NCBI GenBank assembly: GCA_023512835.1
Contig: CM042089.1
Span: 1,641,987 to 1,705,986, forward strand
Direction: 5' to 3'
DNA: 64,000 bases
Origin: Taxillus chinensis
Lineage: Eukaryota; Streptophyta; Magnoliopsida; Santalales; Loranthaceae
Position 1 is the first letter of the stretch. The number at the start of each line of letters is the position of its first letter. Position numbers and translations under genes: made by a program. The notes under the pieces were generated by a model that was given only the letters and a program-made list of their open reading frames with translations, was not told the DNA's origin and did no database searches. Below are positions 1 through 13,080 of this stretch, one piece after another.

Positions 1-485
1 TAATATATTTTGAAATGATATGGTTCTTCCATTCTTGTGTTCAAGTTATTTAGAAGTGACTCATGATCATGCGCCCTTCTTTCCTAGTTTAGTTATCTCT
101 TAACTATTAAACAATGGCACTGGCTAGTGCGAAAATTATTTAAAAAAAGCAAAAAAACAAAGAAAAATAAAAATAGAAAGTAATTTGAGTGGGTGAATTT
201 GAGAACTATTATGATTTAAGTCATGTTATCTAAATCATTTTCTGTTTCTTTCATCTGTATTGAGGATATTCTTCTTCTTCTTTTGTTGATCGCATATGGT
301 TAGTTTTTAATTGGAGTGATTTGTTTTTTTGTGTGGTTGAGTGTAATCTATTTAACAAGCCATCTATTTATTACTTGCAAACTGATTTGCATTGCAGGAC
401 AATATCTTAAACTGATGTTTTTCATATGGAACATCTGTATGGTATTCAGTGATCAATTTTAACAATTTATCCATTCTCTGTGCAG
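1..485 (+). other. Intron of the first gene, upstream exon outside the window
   Basis: AT-rich sequence with no convincing coding frame. It ends in a pyrimidine-rich tract and the acceptor AG at 484-485, directly before a coding exon. I read it as the 3' part of an intron whose donor lies left of the window. Confidence 0.6.
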
Positions 486-2041
486 CGGAGATCACTCTTG
501 GAGGTGATCAAGGAGGTTGTATTATCCCATCTTACCCAAAAGTGCCCACCACACGTAAGGATATCTTTCTTAGTTCGAAGTGAAAAAGGAAATTTCTGTC
601 ATTTTTGAGCATTAGCTGTGTGTTTTGTCTGCATGTTGGCCTTTAATAGGTCCAGGTGATTGGCCTGCTCTGTAGAACTCCCCGGAAAGACAGCAGGCAT
701 GAGTTACTAAGGCGAGTTGCTGCAGGTGGTGGCGTGTTTAAAGGTGAGAAGAATACTGAAATTCATATCCCTGGAGCAAATTTAAATGATATAGCTAACC
801 AGGCTGATGATGTAATAGAGGTATGTTATTGTAAATTTCTGTAAGTTGACAGCGAATAAACTATTATGACGTGCATTGTGGAGCTTTTAATTCCTACTTC
901 CACACATACCTTTGATCATTCTGTTCAGATCAATATTTTTGCAGAGCATGGAATCTCAGCCCATTGTTCCTGACAGGAAGCTACTTGCAAGACTTGTCTT
1001 GATCAGGGAGGAAGCTCGGAATATGATGGGCGGGGGAATTCTGGACGAGAGAAACGATCGGGGTTTGAGTACTCTACCCGAATCTGAGGTTTGTATGCTG
1101 CTCTGGCTTACTGTTGTTGATATCTTTCAAAGAACCCTGTTCAGTTTATTTTAAGAACTCCTATTAGATTGTTCTGTTCCCAATTTCTTCTTTCAATGTA
1201 GGTGAACTTCTTAACCAAAGTAGTTGCCTTGAGACCAGGGAAGACTCTCCAAGCTATGATAAAGAATGTGATGCTAGGAAAAGATGAAGGTGCAGATCGC
1301 CCCAGGACAGATAAGAAAGATACTGCTGATGGAGGGATTTCAGGGGGAATTGGAGGCCTTGTGAGCTTTTATTATTACAGTAGTTCACATGATAATCTTA
1401 TAAATGATAATTTGATAGAAATTTCTCAGTATTATATCATTGTATATTCACCTTTATTCATGGTGTCCAGGGAAGTGTTTCAGGAAGGGAGGCACGTCCC
1501 GTGCGCCCTGGCATGTTTCTTGAAACCGTCTCCAAGGTATGGCTTTCGTAATAATGCATAAATAATGGTTTTTCCAATGAATAGTGTGGATGGGTGTAGA
1601 GTGTTTTATAAAGCATTTTAAGTTTGTAACTCAGACCTAACTATTCTTTTGCTTATGTTCATGCACGCCTATAAAGTGGTGGCCATACGCGTTGACCTGC
1701 TTTTATACTTTTTAGGTTTTAGGAGGTGTGTATAAAGGAAATGTCTCAGGCATCACCGCCCAGCAGCTGGAATGGGTAACTGTCTTCTTAGTAGTTGTGA
1801 ATATATCTCTGTTTGGACGTCCATCTGCACACACAGATGTTGGCAACATAAATAGCGTCTCTTTTTGGTTAATAAAAATGATAGAAAAAAAAAAAACAAG
1901 ATTATGCCATGCATTCAACAGTACTACCATGCAGCAATGATTTTTTATTTTTTTATTTTATCTTTTACCGGTAATGTTTGGTTGTCGTGCATTCAGGTTC
2001 ATCAGAAGACACTTACAGTTCTGGAAGAAATAGCATTTTAA
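486..2041 (+). CDS. C-terminal seven exons of a conserved plant protein of unknown function
   Basis: I do not recognise this protein. Coding exons are 486-554, 650-820, 945-1088, 1202-1360, 1471-1536, 1716-1775 and 1997-2041 (stop TAA), together 237 residues. The N-terminus is left of the window. Every junction is GT..AG and every intron is phase 0, and the reading frame stays open through all seven exons, which strongly supports a working gene. Visible landmarks are VIGLLCRTPRKDSRHELLRR, then LLARLVLIREEARNMMGGG, a lysine/aspartate-rich linker (about 40 residues) ending in a glycine-rich stretch, and the C-terminal VYKGNVSGITAQQLEW followed by HQKTLTVLEEIAF. No signal peptide or membrane segment is seen in the visible part. 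The charged, partly helical character suggests a soluble intracellular protein; anything more specific would be a guess. Confidence 0.78.
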
Positions 2042-5035
2042 ATGGTTGAAACAACGATTTGGATTTCGTCATTTCAGTCTAGAAGAAAATAAATAGTTTG
2101 GACTGGACGAACGGACTTATGTTTTACCATCTATATATAAAAAAATCCATCCAACGATCCCAAAGCTAATCATACCTGTAAGGCCATTACCTATTCAGAA
2201 AGCTTGATCTGTTTAGCAGCTGGGGCTGTGCAATATGTTTGAAGCCATTTAACTGTCTTGGTTGGGTAGAAGACCAGAACAAACCGAACATGAGTGAGTT
2301 GTCATCATTAAATTGAATCAAGTGTCGTGCATCTATGGTTGTGTATCGATAACAGTGTTCGAAGGCATTTAGGCCCGGACCAAAAAGATAGATCAACAGC
2401 TAGAGCTAGAGGATTTAAATTGATTAGGATTCAGATGATAAACATAATTTATTTAAGGCTTAGTTAAAATAATCTTAAAATGTTTATTTAAGTTTATTGA
2501 ATAATTTGAATGTTTAAATTTGCGACCTAAATAATCTTATATTCATGTAATTTAGTAGAGCTTCCTCTAGAGCTTTCGAATTAGGATTCTCTATGGGTCC
2601 GATTATTCTTGTCATTAAATGAGGGTTGCATGTTAACAGTAAACCTTAACCAATTTAAAAACCTAGCGTCGAACTATTTATATATTCAAGTAATTCAGTA
2701 CACACAAAGCTACTATATACACGCATGTGCAAGGGAGAGCATTTATCTTTAAAAAGTGAATCATATCAAAATTGTGTTTTAAGAGCAGTATTTTATTTCA
2801 AGTCACTCAATTACATCTACTCAAGCAAATCATTTAAGACTGTTTCATCTTTTGTTCTAGTCAAGAAAAGGAGTTTTCTCATTATTTGTGGGATACCTTT
2901 ATGAGTGTATTGGATTATTGATAATAACTAATACAACATTATTGTAATACTTATAATTGTTAATATAAAGTATACATTATAGAATTCTAAATTGTATTTT
3001 GCATTTATTCTTATTGCAATAAGAAGAGTTCAAAAGTTTAATTATCTTTGTATAAACTTTTAAGAGATCTATTCACCTCCTTTTCTAGGTCCCTTAAGGA
3101 CTTAACAACAATACAAATTTGGATGTCCTAATACGAGCTGGGATACTCCAGCTTCTTCAGGCGAACTCTGACTCACATAGAATTCATTTAGAAACATTAA
3201 AAATGTCATAACATTTGCAACAGAGCTTGGAATGACATCTCTACTATTATGTTCATAATTCAACTATCTACACTTTAAATTGAATCAACGGATTTGGATC
3301 ATTATGAACATAAGAAAAGACAAAAAAAACTGGAAAGAGGTCTCCTGCCAAACGCATTTTCTGTCTGGCAACTTCCAAAACTCATATCTCCCTTAATGCT
3401 AATCCGATTCACTCCAAGCTAGTTGCAAATGAAAGATCTTGAAGGTAGCTAACCAATATAAGTGGTTGTGCTTGGTTTCATTAAGAAATGAGAGAATAAT
3501 CGACAGAAGAAGGAAGACTGGGTAAGTTGGTTTCATGCTATTTAGATTTAAATTTCAATGTTCATATGCAAAATGGCCTCAATATCCACATTAATGTCCA
3601 ACATTACGTTTCACAAATCAGGTGATTACAATATTTTAGCCTTTTAGGTAAATACAAAGCGTAAAATTAGGCTCTACGGTTGTGGCTTGTCATAAATAGA
3701 GCAAGATGTGACCCTACTATAGCTGCTACAATAACTATCATTTTTCACCCGAAGTATTTAGCATATAAAAGGGTTTCTTTCGCTTTTTCAAAAATGAGTT
3801 TTTAGGGAGAAAAAAAATACACTTTTGAATAAGAAAAAAGAAAATCTTTACAAATAAACATCTTTAAGGGGACTTGAGATTACAATTCGATTATAAAGTT
3901 ACTTTCAAATTTTTAATTATTTTAAATACTCTTCCGTGAAACTATAATAAATATATATTTTTTAATTTAATTGATTTATATAGATATATATTTACGCATT
4001 TTTATATAGTAATATCAATTTTTTATGGTTCTCGTAAAATAATATATATGATAAATTAGACTTATAAACTTAAGATTATAAATAATTGTAGTTTATTGTG
4101 GAGAATGGGAAGCAAAACTAAAAAAAAAAAGAAAAAAAAAAAAAAAAACTTCCCTCTCCACATACCCTATGCCAGTGGGACCGTCTCACGCCCAAAGGAA
4201 CAGTATAGCTTCAATATTAATATATATTTATATGAAAAATATTTTTGATATTTATTTATTGGACACAAATACTTTTATGTTCTCATCTTTGCTATGTTTT
4301 TATCATATACAATAAAGTATATTAATACTTTTTAACCAATAAAAACACATCATGCAGACTAAGAGCAGCTTTAAGTGGTGTTCAGGGTGTGCCCCTTCCA
4401 AATTTGAAAAACAGTTATAATAACCAAATATTGAGGAAAAAAAGCCTACACTTAACATTGTTGATGTATCTAGTGACCGAGAAATATATTATATATTTAT
4501 TAGTTTAATTATTTATTTATAAAATTAATTTTGACTATTTCCTATAGCATAAAAAAAGTTTTTCAACAATAAATTATACATAAAATTAATTGCTTGAATA
4601 AGATATCAATAAATAAATGATTGTTTACTTATATATATTAAAATGATATATTTGATAACATTGATAATAAAATTATAATATATTATGATGAAGACCTGTA
4701 AGATGATTTTATGAAATTTCATGTATTGTTAGTGATGTTATATTTTAAAATTTTGTATAATTATAATAAATTTATAAGATTTAATGTAATATTTTTAGGA
4801 ATATTATATTTAAACTTTAGAAGAACACTCTTTAAATAAATAAATAACTGGAGCCGCCCTGATGCCGGCCGATGACGCGCAATCACCAACAGTACGTAGC
4901 TATTTTTGTTGCATGCACGTTTATTTTCTTCAAAATGCCAGTCGGAGACCCACTTTGGGACAATCTCGCATTCTGGCTTCATATAATATAAACATTACAC
5001 GCGCATGACTTTTTATGCCTCGTAGCCTCCCTGAC

Positions 5036-5069
<34 letters not shown>

Positions 5070-5239
5070 CAAGTATACATTTAGGCCACGTTGGTCCTAT
5101 CCCTGAAACGGGGTTATACGGGCAGGGGTGTGGGCCTGGGGCTTTAGGCGGCAGCTATGATCTAATCCGTAGACCCAAACCCTTCCATGTGCTGTGATCC
5201 TCGCCGGCTGCTTCCAGATGATCTTCCGTCCTCAGTTAC

Positions 5240-5293
<54 letters not shown>

Positions 5294-8200
5294 TATCTTC
5301 TCCTCCCATTTCGTCACCTTTTCTAGCTAGGGTTATTTCAACTTATTCTTAAAAGTCTAGTCTCGTTAATCGTTATTATACACCACCATGCACATATAAT
5401 TAAAAGCCTAGCTACACAACGTCCAAACTTAAAACAGTCGCAACAAAAAGGATAATAAGGATTTGCTGCTAATGTTGTCTCTGTTTCCTTTCTTTTTTTT
5501 TTTCATTGGAGGAAAAAAAAAAGTTTCCTGAGAAATTCCATTTGAACAAAATTATAATGTCATTAATCAAGTATAATTTGATAGTTAATGATAACACGAC
5601 AAAACAAAAAAAAATCTTATAACTTGTACTTTTATAAACCAAACACAGAGTGACAAAAAATAATTATGTTGCCAAACGACTCTTTAATATATATTGGTGA
5701 TTATTATGTAGAATATTCATAATTGCTTTACGAATTGATGGTCACTTTATTTAATAATTATGAAGAGGATCGCGCGCATTAATTAATGACAACACAAATG
5801 TTAAGTTTATATCTCAACCAAAATTGTTTAAAACATTCTGTTCAAGATATATTGAATCTAGAATATCAACCATGTTGTATCTAACCTTTTTATTTAAATG
5901 ATAATTGTTAGACCAAATTTTGGCCGGATATGTTGTGCAACTTAAAATTCATTTATTTCTACCTGGTTGTGTTTGGCAAGTAGGTTGTGTTTTGGCCAGA
6001 TAGGTTATCTCAATCAGGTTGTGTTTTCGAGTGGATCATACGGGAGTGCAGCAATGTAGGAGGCGTCTCCGGATGGAACGTAGGGCGGCAGGCATAAACG
6101 AAAACAGAAAATAAAATTTGAAAATATCTTGCTTTTATTTTTCTGTATTTTAAAATAACATATTTTAAAAAATCAAAAATAAAACAGTTTTTAATATTAA
6201 AAAATAAAAATATTTTTAAGTACTACTAAACATGCTTTGAACTTTCATAATTGTATGTGTCCAGCTAATTTGGACTCCGAGTCAAAATTCAATTTCAAAT
6301 GACTTATGTTCACTTTTATATTAAAAAATATGTGAATATTAAATAATACAGAAAAACAAACACATGCATCTGTCATAGCTATGTTCATGCATCGATTATT
6401 GTACGGCAATTCACAACTCTAAGAAAAATTACTGACTTCTTCATGTACATGTTGACTATTGCTCTCACATATGTTAAAATATAAAATCATGCATGGATAT
6501 GTGTTTGGAGCTAGTTATTATTTTCAGTTTAAGTAGTTTGGAGGACCCCAGGTACACGTATTTAAGGCCATAATTAATTAGTTAAAAAAATACTATGACA
6601 TCAAACTTGCATGCGCGTTTGATGTGTTCATGAAAGGTAAGTATCAAATCTGCACTCAATGTGTTGCTTCGTTTTTGTCATTGTACTAATTTTACAGATA
6701 ATTTAACTCTTATACTTTCAACTTTAGATCATGGCCATTTGTCAACTTATGTCTTCTTTTTTTCTTTTTTCTTTTTTGGCAGAATTGAATATATTTTTTT
6801 TAGTATAAAATATTAAGCCTCCCATTAACAGTTTACATGGCAATTATTTTTCATCGCAACAGTTGTAATTCATACATGTCTTAATATAAAATGTCATCGA
6901 ACTAAATAAATTATTATACAAATAATTCACGTGAAACTTATTGCTCAACACAATACCAAAACTAATCGTTTTTAATTTCTGCAAAACAAAAAAAAAAAGT
7001 TTAATGACCAGGTTCACCCAAAACTGAGACCCTAAGTGATAAAATGAATGAAAAATTAGTACAAATGATAAAATTGATCTAACACAATAACAAAGAAACC
7101 TAAGAGCGTGTTTGATTTGCGTTGTTTTCGGCCGTTTTTAATTTTCTCCAATACGCAAAATTATTTATATTTAATTTTCTGGTTTGAATGTGATTTGATA
7201 TATATTCTTAGAACGTGTAATGATATGTTACTACTTATCTGAAATTACGTATTTAATTAAATCTTTTTTATTATTTGAATTATTTCGATCCAATTTTAGT
7301 AGTTTAATTTTAAATTACATAAAATAAAAACTATGATTTCCAGAGGGTATGAATTAAAGCTTTTTTCCCCTACATTAAAATGCTATATATGTAACATTAT
7401 AAATTATAATATCAAATATTTTAAAATTGGAGCTTTATTTTATTTTATGTTCTTAATAACATCACATTAATAGGAAAAGTGATGACATGATGAGGTCGTG
7501 GGTCCTTCGAGCTTGAAGAAAAACAAGACAAAAAAGTTAATGTTGTTGAGCACGGGATATATATATATATAGTAAAACAACTGTGTTTTTTTTATTCAAA
7601 AAAGACTAAAAATATTTTATATATTAACTAATTTGTTGAGCTAGAAGTAAAAGGACAAAAATTTTATTTCTTGAGCACCGGAAATAATTAAAAACTGTTT
7701 TTAATAGCTGTTGACAGCAACGAGCTCCGACTATGTCTTGTAACTTGTAAGGCTTTAACAACTAACAACAGTAGAAATGACTCAACAATAGTGACCCATG
7801 ACCATAATTAGTATAAGGAGTGCTACGCAAGTCCAAATTTAATTAAAGTGAAACTAATCACGGCGCCTCCATGAATTTAAGGACAGATGTAGACATCTGA
7901 AACCCATTCGTCAAACTTTATATTGATATTTTTAGTAGAAAAAAACGAATTAAGTGACATTATATATATACCACTTATAAATTTGACCGACACAGATAAA
8001 CAACTCAAAGCTTATTAAGGAATTTGGGTGTTGAGTTTTTGCGAGGGCATATAATTTCATGCGCACCAAGTGGCAGTGTCTCTATTTGCAATAGAATATA
8101 TATATATATTGATAGAGGTTTGAGTTGAAAATTTTGAAACAGACCAAAGTAATGATAAATTACTGAAAAAACTGTAGATTTAGTTGATTCTCATCATTGA

Positions 8201-9613
8201 TATATGAATCAAGTGCAAATAATAATAATAAAATAGAACCAAACAAGTAGACATTAAAAAAAACCTCTTCTTTCAAACTCATAATTTCAGTCATATCATT
8301 GACGCCATAAGTTAATTTTAAAAAAATAAAAACTTATGATCTAACACAAATATCGACACAATATTAATATATATTTCAATTCTTTAATAGTGTCGTCTTC
8401 TAGAATATGTAATAATTAAATTCATCAAATTGAGGTTCTTATCTTTTACATATTTTAAAATAATAAAATAATTTATATTTTATATATTAAATTAATAATT
8501 TTATTATTATTATTATTAATTTACTAAAATTATAAGAAAATATAAAATATAAAATATAAAATATATATCATTATTAAAATTATAAATTAAAAAAATAATA
8601 ATTACATAATATAACATACATAGAAATTATTGTGTTCTCTGTGTAATCAAGTGGATATAGATGCCTTATTTTTTGGGTCAAATTTTGAGATGAAAGTCAT
8701 ATTTTTAAGTTAAAATTTAAAAGCCCAAACCATGGTCTTATATGCAATAGTATCTTATTTCAGTAATAATTTTCAATAAGACATTACCACACACATGTAT
8801 TTCTTATATCCAATTTGAGATTTTATATGTAGGGTTTTGCTGCATAATTTCCAGTCAAATTTGAAATAAAACGGGCACTCTTTTTATTTATTTTTTTCGC
8901 GATCTTATCAACATTAAGCTAATCTTAAAGAAAATCTTATGGTGATGACTCAAGAGTTTATTCATAAAGAGACCGTATTAAGGAGCTATTTAAAAAAAAA
9001 ATCTGTCTCTGATTATATTTTTAAGAATCCAAAATGATAGATAATCCAGCACAATAGAGCCTGCAGGTGGAAATAATTAAAATCGAGGTCATCCCAAATA
9101 ATAGGAAGTGACTCCAATAACGGCCTTGATTTAGAAGAGCACTCGAATTAATGAGTAAGTTTTAAGCTGGCCATAAAAGTGACCAAAGAATTAACAAAAC
9201 GCATGCAGTGACTATGTTTGGTGATGGTGCTTTTCAATAATATGATATGCAATACTAAAGGTGTCGTGTCGCGACAAATAAAATAAAACTCACAAACCCG
9301 TATTTCTCACATTCTAAAGTGAGAAATAACGATGTGGGTACATGGTTCCTTTAAGCTCACAAATTATTTTGAGAACGTAAGCAAACATCACAAATAATAG
9401 TTAGGCAAATTTGTTTAACGGTTTTCTATTTTGATTTCAATAATAGTTTTCAAAAATTAAAAATTAAAAATAACATAAATTTATTTTTATTTTTGATGGC
9501 ACATAAAATAAAATATTTTTTTTATTTGCCGATTTATATAATAAAAATAGCTATCATAACAAAACAAAAAACAGTCAAACTCCTTAGCTTTTTTTACCCA
9601 ATCAATTGTTTTA
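2042..9613. other. AT-rich intergenic DNA with microsatellites, no gene seen
   Basis: About 7.5 kb of AT-rich sequence after the first gene. Open frames here are short, have no recognisable domains and often run through simple repeats. It contains a TA run (about 5039-5068), a long TTA/ATT run (about 5241-5300), A/T homopolymers near 4120-4150 and 5490-5525, and further ATT clusters near 8500. A slightly GC-richer patch at about 4850-5230 has no coherent coding content. Probably decayed transposon and repeat sequence. Confidence 0.6.
5239..5300. repeat. TTA/ATT trinucleotide microsatellite
   Basis: About 13 uninterrupted ATT units followed by interrupted ATT/ATC units. Typical plant intergenic simple repeat. 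Confidence 0.9.
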
Positions 9614-9987
9614 GAGCATCCACACTCGTTTTATTTTTTTATCTTTATTTTGATGAATGTATAGTAAAAATTTAAAGATATTTAAAAAATTACACGTATC
9701 AGCTCCTTCATCTCTAACTCTATATAATAAATTATAATTTAATATTTAATATTTTTTAAATATCATCTATTTATTACAACCAATTAAAAATACATACATA
9801 ACAAGAAATATATTAAAAAAAATATTTAAAAGATGAATAGTAATCCTCCAAATATGAAAATTCTCTCTTCAATCTCTATATTTATTCTCTAAATTTTAGA
9901 GTTTGAAGGATCTAATGTAGATTATTTTTTTTAAAATTTAAAACTTTCTCTAAATTTTAGAGTTTAAAAGACCTAGTGTGGATACTC
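9614..9987. mobile_element. Non-autonomous PIF/Harbinger-like MITE with TTA target duplication
   Basis: The left end reads GAGCATCCACACTCG and the right end, read on the minus strand, reads GAGTATCCACACTAGG, so the ends form imperfect terminal inverted repeats. The element is flanked on both sides by TTA (9611-9613 and 9988-9990), the 3-bp target duplication typical of PIF/Harbinger Tourist-type elements. The 374-bp interior is AT-rich and encodes nothing; it carries an inner pair of related AAATTTTAGAGTTT motifs near the right end. A related element is at 37782-38179. Confidence 0.75.
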
Positions 9988-9990
9988 TTA

Positions 9991-11390
9991 GTTATTAATT
10001 TACTAACAGATAGCAGCTGGACCTAGCTATAAATGCATATATTTTGACATGAACGTGTGAGTGGGATGGTATAGCATAAATTATGCTATTTTCTTATGGT
10101 GTAGCATAAATTATCATGTCATTTTCGATCCTACTAAATTATAATAGATAAATAAAATAAAATTTAGCTTAATACAGTATTATTATAATTAATAATATTC
10201 TAATCACACATTAATTATATTTTTACTTAACTTTTATTTTTTCTCCAATCACCCTTATCCTTTGAAATTCAAACATTTCAACAAATCGGTAGAGACGACA
10301 AACAAACCCTAGTCCACAAACCGGGGGGAGCGCATTAGGGGGTGGATATCGGCACCAAACATGACAAGAATGGGAGAGAAGAGAGAGGAGAGAGCAAGAG
10401 GGGGACACAAGGTAAAAGTTATATTTAATTTTTATTTTTATTTTCTTTTGCTTTTAGCTATTGATATATCAATAATGTTAAGTTTATTAACTCGGTAAAA
10501 TACTAAAAATAATGTAGAGGCCTCCTCCATTTAAAATTTAATGTGAACCATTAATATCACTGTGGTGTTTGTAGTATTTTACAAGGTAAACATATAGAAC
10601 TGCTGATTGGTCTATTGAGACATGAGACACCGAGTGAAAGCCAGCATACACATGATTGACTTAGTTTCTTGTGAAAAACTTCAAGCCTTATGATTGGTTA
10701 TTGGATTAAAAAGATGTCATGCAATTGAGTCATCACAGAAGAAGAAAATTGACCCTTGTTCATAAATTATTTATCTGGCTAGTTTTCTTTTTTTAAAAAA
10801 AAATTAGCCTAATTTTTTAACAACTCCCAGGCATCGATCATTATTACTTTTTATTTTCTTTTACCACTTTTCCGTTTTAGTTTGTGTCAGATTACAGGTC
10901 AACTTTCTATTGATCATTTTTCAGATGTTCACTATACCTCTTTAATTAAAACTATATAAATGATTTTTTTATATGCTTCGAATAAACTATATCAATTTCA
11001 TTTTTAAGTTAATTATACCTTAACATTATATGCTGAATTTGTAATTTATTATCATTTATTAAGGATAAAAGTGGCCTCTTGGAAGTTACGGATAAACTTG
11101 ATGTGTCTTAAATAAATTATTTAGTATTCAAATTAGGTGAATTATGTTTAAGGTATTATATATTTTTTTACAGCACCCAAAAAATTTTATCAATAAAGCA
11201 ACGCCGACCATAAAACATCCAACCTTAAAGAATACAATAAATGAGCGGGGACTAAACCTAACTCGTCAAAAATACAAATGAAATGCAAGGGACTAAACTC
11301 TTGAGATATAAAGATAAATTACAAGAATTATCAAAATGAAATACAATAATAAAACAATAATACAAATAACAGTTAATGATATTGAATATT
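9991..11390. other. AT-rich intergenic DNA, no gene seen
   Basis: No supported coding region. A locally GC-richer stretch at about 10260-10410 has short frames only. Small direct repeats of a GTATAGCATAAATTAT-like motif occur at about 10070-10115. Confidence 0.5.
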
Positions 11391-11394
11391 AGTC

Positions 11395-12082
11395 AATCCC
11401 AAAGCATTTAAACTAGTTTTTCCTTGAAAGATCGAGAAATCATCAAAACAGTGACTATATAAGTTCAAAATAATGAGCTTATAAGTCCAATCCAGCCAAA
11501 AAATCTGCAGCGTAATTACCTTCTCTATAAATATGAGTGAGACATGATCCGAGGTCTGCCTTGATATCATAACACAGATTCCAAGGGGCTTTACTCGGCG
11601 CTTTGATGAGTTGGATAACACTAATGCTGAATATTATAGTCAAGACAAATTAAGCCTAAGAGCTTCGTGAAGTGTCAGTACTTCAATTGCAAAGGCATTA
11701 TTAGTAGACTTACGGAGAGGTTGAAAGAAATAGAAAATTACTTTGCCCTTTGAATATCTTGCAATGACCAAAAAGAAGAAAAGTTATATGAAAACAGTAA
11801 ACCGGAAATTATGGAAGAAAGAAGATTAGGAGTATTTTTGCCAACAATGTAGTCACTTTTATCCTTATTAGCTTTTTTAACAAAACAAATATCATAATCA
11901 AGCAAGAATTTCATAATGTGAAAAGAAGATTTCATGCCATTTATAAATATAATAATATTATCGGTAAATACAAGGTAAAAGTATCTTAATGATTTGGTTA
12001 GACTTTTCCGGTTAAAATATAGAATAATATCACATATCAAGTGTGCATGAAATGCTTGTACAAAGAGACTTTTATGTAGCAT
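11395..12082 (-). mobile_element. Decayed LINE (non-LTR retrotransposon): reverse-transcriptase and RNase H remnants
   Basis: On the minus strand, the segment at about 12082-11740 encodes YLVFTDNIIIFING followed by MKFLLDY and NKDKS. This matches the layout of plant LINE reverse transcriptase around the FADD box (FADDxxxFxxG, then MxFLxxY, then NKxKS), with the catalytic FADD changed to FTDN. Further along the same strand, 11710-11395 encodes NAFAIEVLTLHEALRL and HIYREGNYAADFLAGL, the characteristic RNase H segment of plant LINEs (E..AL.EAL and H..REGN..AD.LA), broken by stops and frame changes. The sequence normally lying between these two domains is missing, so the copy is internally deleted as well as mutated. 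It is dead by sequence. Confidence 0.72.
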
Positions 12083-12087
12083 TCTTC

Positions 12088-12153
<66 letters not shown>

Positions 12154-12318
12154 TGTGTGAGAGAGAGATGCTAGTGAGATGCCCGAGTTGGCAGCAATCC
12201 ATTGTCTCAATGATTTGGTTAAGCGTACTCGTAATTTAATTAAAATAAATATGATACTGATACATTATGTGTGTATGAGATGTCTGCACAAAAAGACTTC
12301 TATATAACATTATTCATG
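11989..12318. repeat. Two direct copies of an AT-rich unit, each followed by a microsatellite
   Basis: GATTTGGTTAGAC (from about 11992) and GATTTGGTTAAGC (from about 12213) each begin a segment that continues to a near-identical phrase, ACAAAGAGACTTTTATGTAGCATTC versus CACAAAAAGACTTCTATATAACATTATTC (split here from longer runs). The first copy is followed by (TA)n(TG)n, the second by (TG)n(AG)n. The copies are offset by about 220 bp. The first overlaps the 5' end of the LINE remnant. Confidence 0.6.
12088..12152. repeat. Compound TA/TG microsatellite
   Basis: A TA run of about 12 units passes directly into about 18 TG units and then GA-rich sequence. Confidence 0.92.
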
Positions 12319-12394
12319 TGTGTGTGAGAGAGACAAAGAGATGCGAACGGAAAAAGATAGTACAATGAGATGTCACTCATAATACAATTATAAT

Positions 12395-12495
12395 TTCATT
12401 TAATTTGCTATAACACCTACTGCAATATCATAAATAAAATTGTGATATGAATCATTAGATCTGATTGCATTACGTTCACTGCATTTTTTTTTACC

Positions 12496-12545
<50 letters not shown>
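12395..12545. repeat. Dispersed AT-rich repeat ending in a TA microsatellite, copy 1
   Basis: The segment ends with a GATATGAATCATTAG..GATTGCATTACGTTCACTG phrase and then a TA run of about 23 units (12498-12544). A diverged copy with GATATGAAC..CATTGCGTTCACAG and a TA run is at about 16400-16530. Confidence 0.5.
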
Positions 12546-12548
<3 letters not shown>

Positions 12549-12604
12549 GGAATGGTAAGCATGCCCAGGCTATGCAGGAACCATACCAGACATGATCCCA
12601 ATCT

Positions 12605-13080
12605 TTAGGTGAGAAGAGAAGCGTCTAAGATCGAGAGCCATGCCAGCATACACTCCCCGTGTCGGTCGCAGTACCAGGCATTGAACTCTGATGACCACAG
12701 CCACCTGTCGACCGCGAACCTAACATCGAGGGGGATGCGGAACCTGTCAGCCGGTTCCCCGGACCTGCACTTGTGGTTCGAGACCTGGTTGTGGAACGTA
12801 CGATAACTCCACCACGAACTGGTCCGTCCAGTAACACGCTGCTGGAGCGAGGCTTACCGGTCCGGAAGGGTGTGAGACCGTTGTTCGAGGCACGGTGGCG
12901 GCTAGGGAACAGGAGCTCGTCTGGGCCGGGCGAGATCGGAACGGGCCGGAACCGGGTGTGGACAGCGAAAGGCTTGAGGTGGTTGGTATTAGAACTGTAG
13001 AAACTACATGTGTAGCAGTGTGAGACGGCTGGCCGGCGGAGACGTAGCTGTTGTGGGTTGACCAGAAAAACAAGAAGAAA
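12605..13080 (-). pseudogene. GC-rich coding relic, possibly S1/self-incompatibility-like; frames broken
   Basis: This island is much GC-richer than its surroundings, and all three minus-strand frames are unusually open, as expected of a recently dead GC-rich gene. The most protein-like part is the last about 82 codons before the stop at 12605-12607, containing WWSYRTF, HKCRSG, RFRIPLDVRF, WLWSSEFNAWYC and DRHGEC. Upstream that frame meets a stop near 12853, and other frames carry the open sequence, so at least one frameshift or an intron (GTAAGC near the break) is needed. The pairing of an HxCxSG-type motif with a downstream aromatic WYC motif recalls plant S1-like secreted proteins, but this is a weak resemblance. 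Plus-strand frames look random. Confidence 0.35.

Noticed and set aside
5015..5197. 60-codon frame with a Tyr-Ile run
   Set aside because: It translates a TA microsatellite; no family signature.
12609..13000. Plus-strand frames over the GC-rich island
   Set aside because: Composition looks like a shadow; the minus-strand peptide is more protein-like and agrees with a stop followed by AT-rich sequence.
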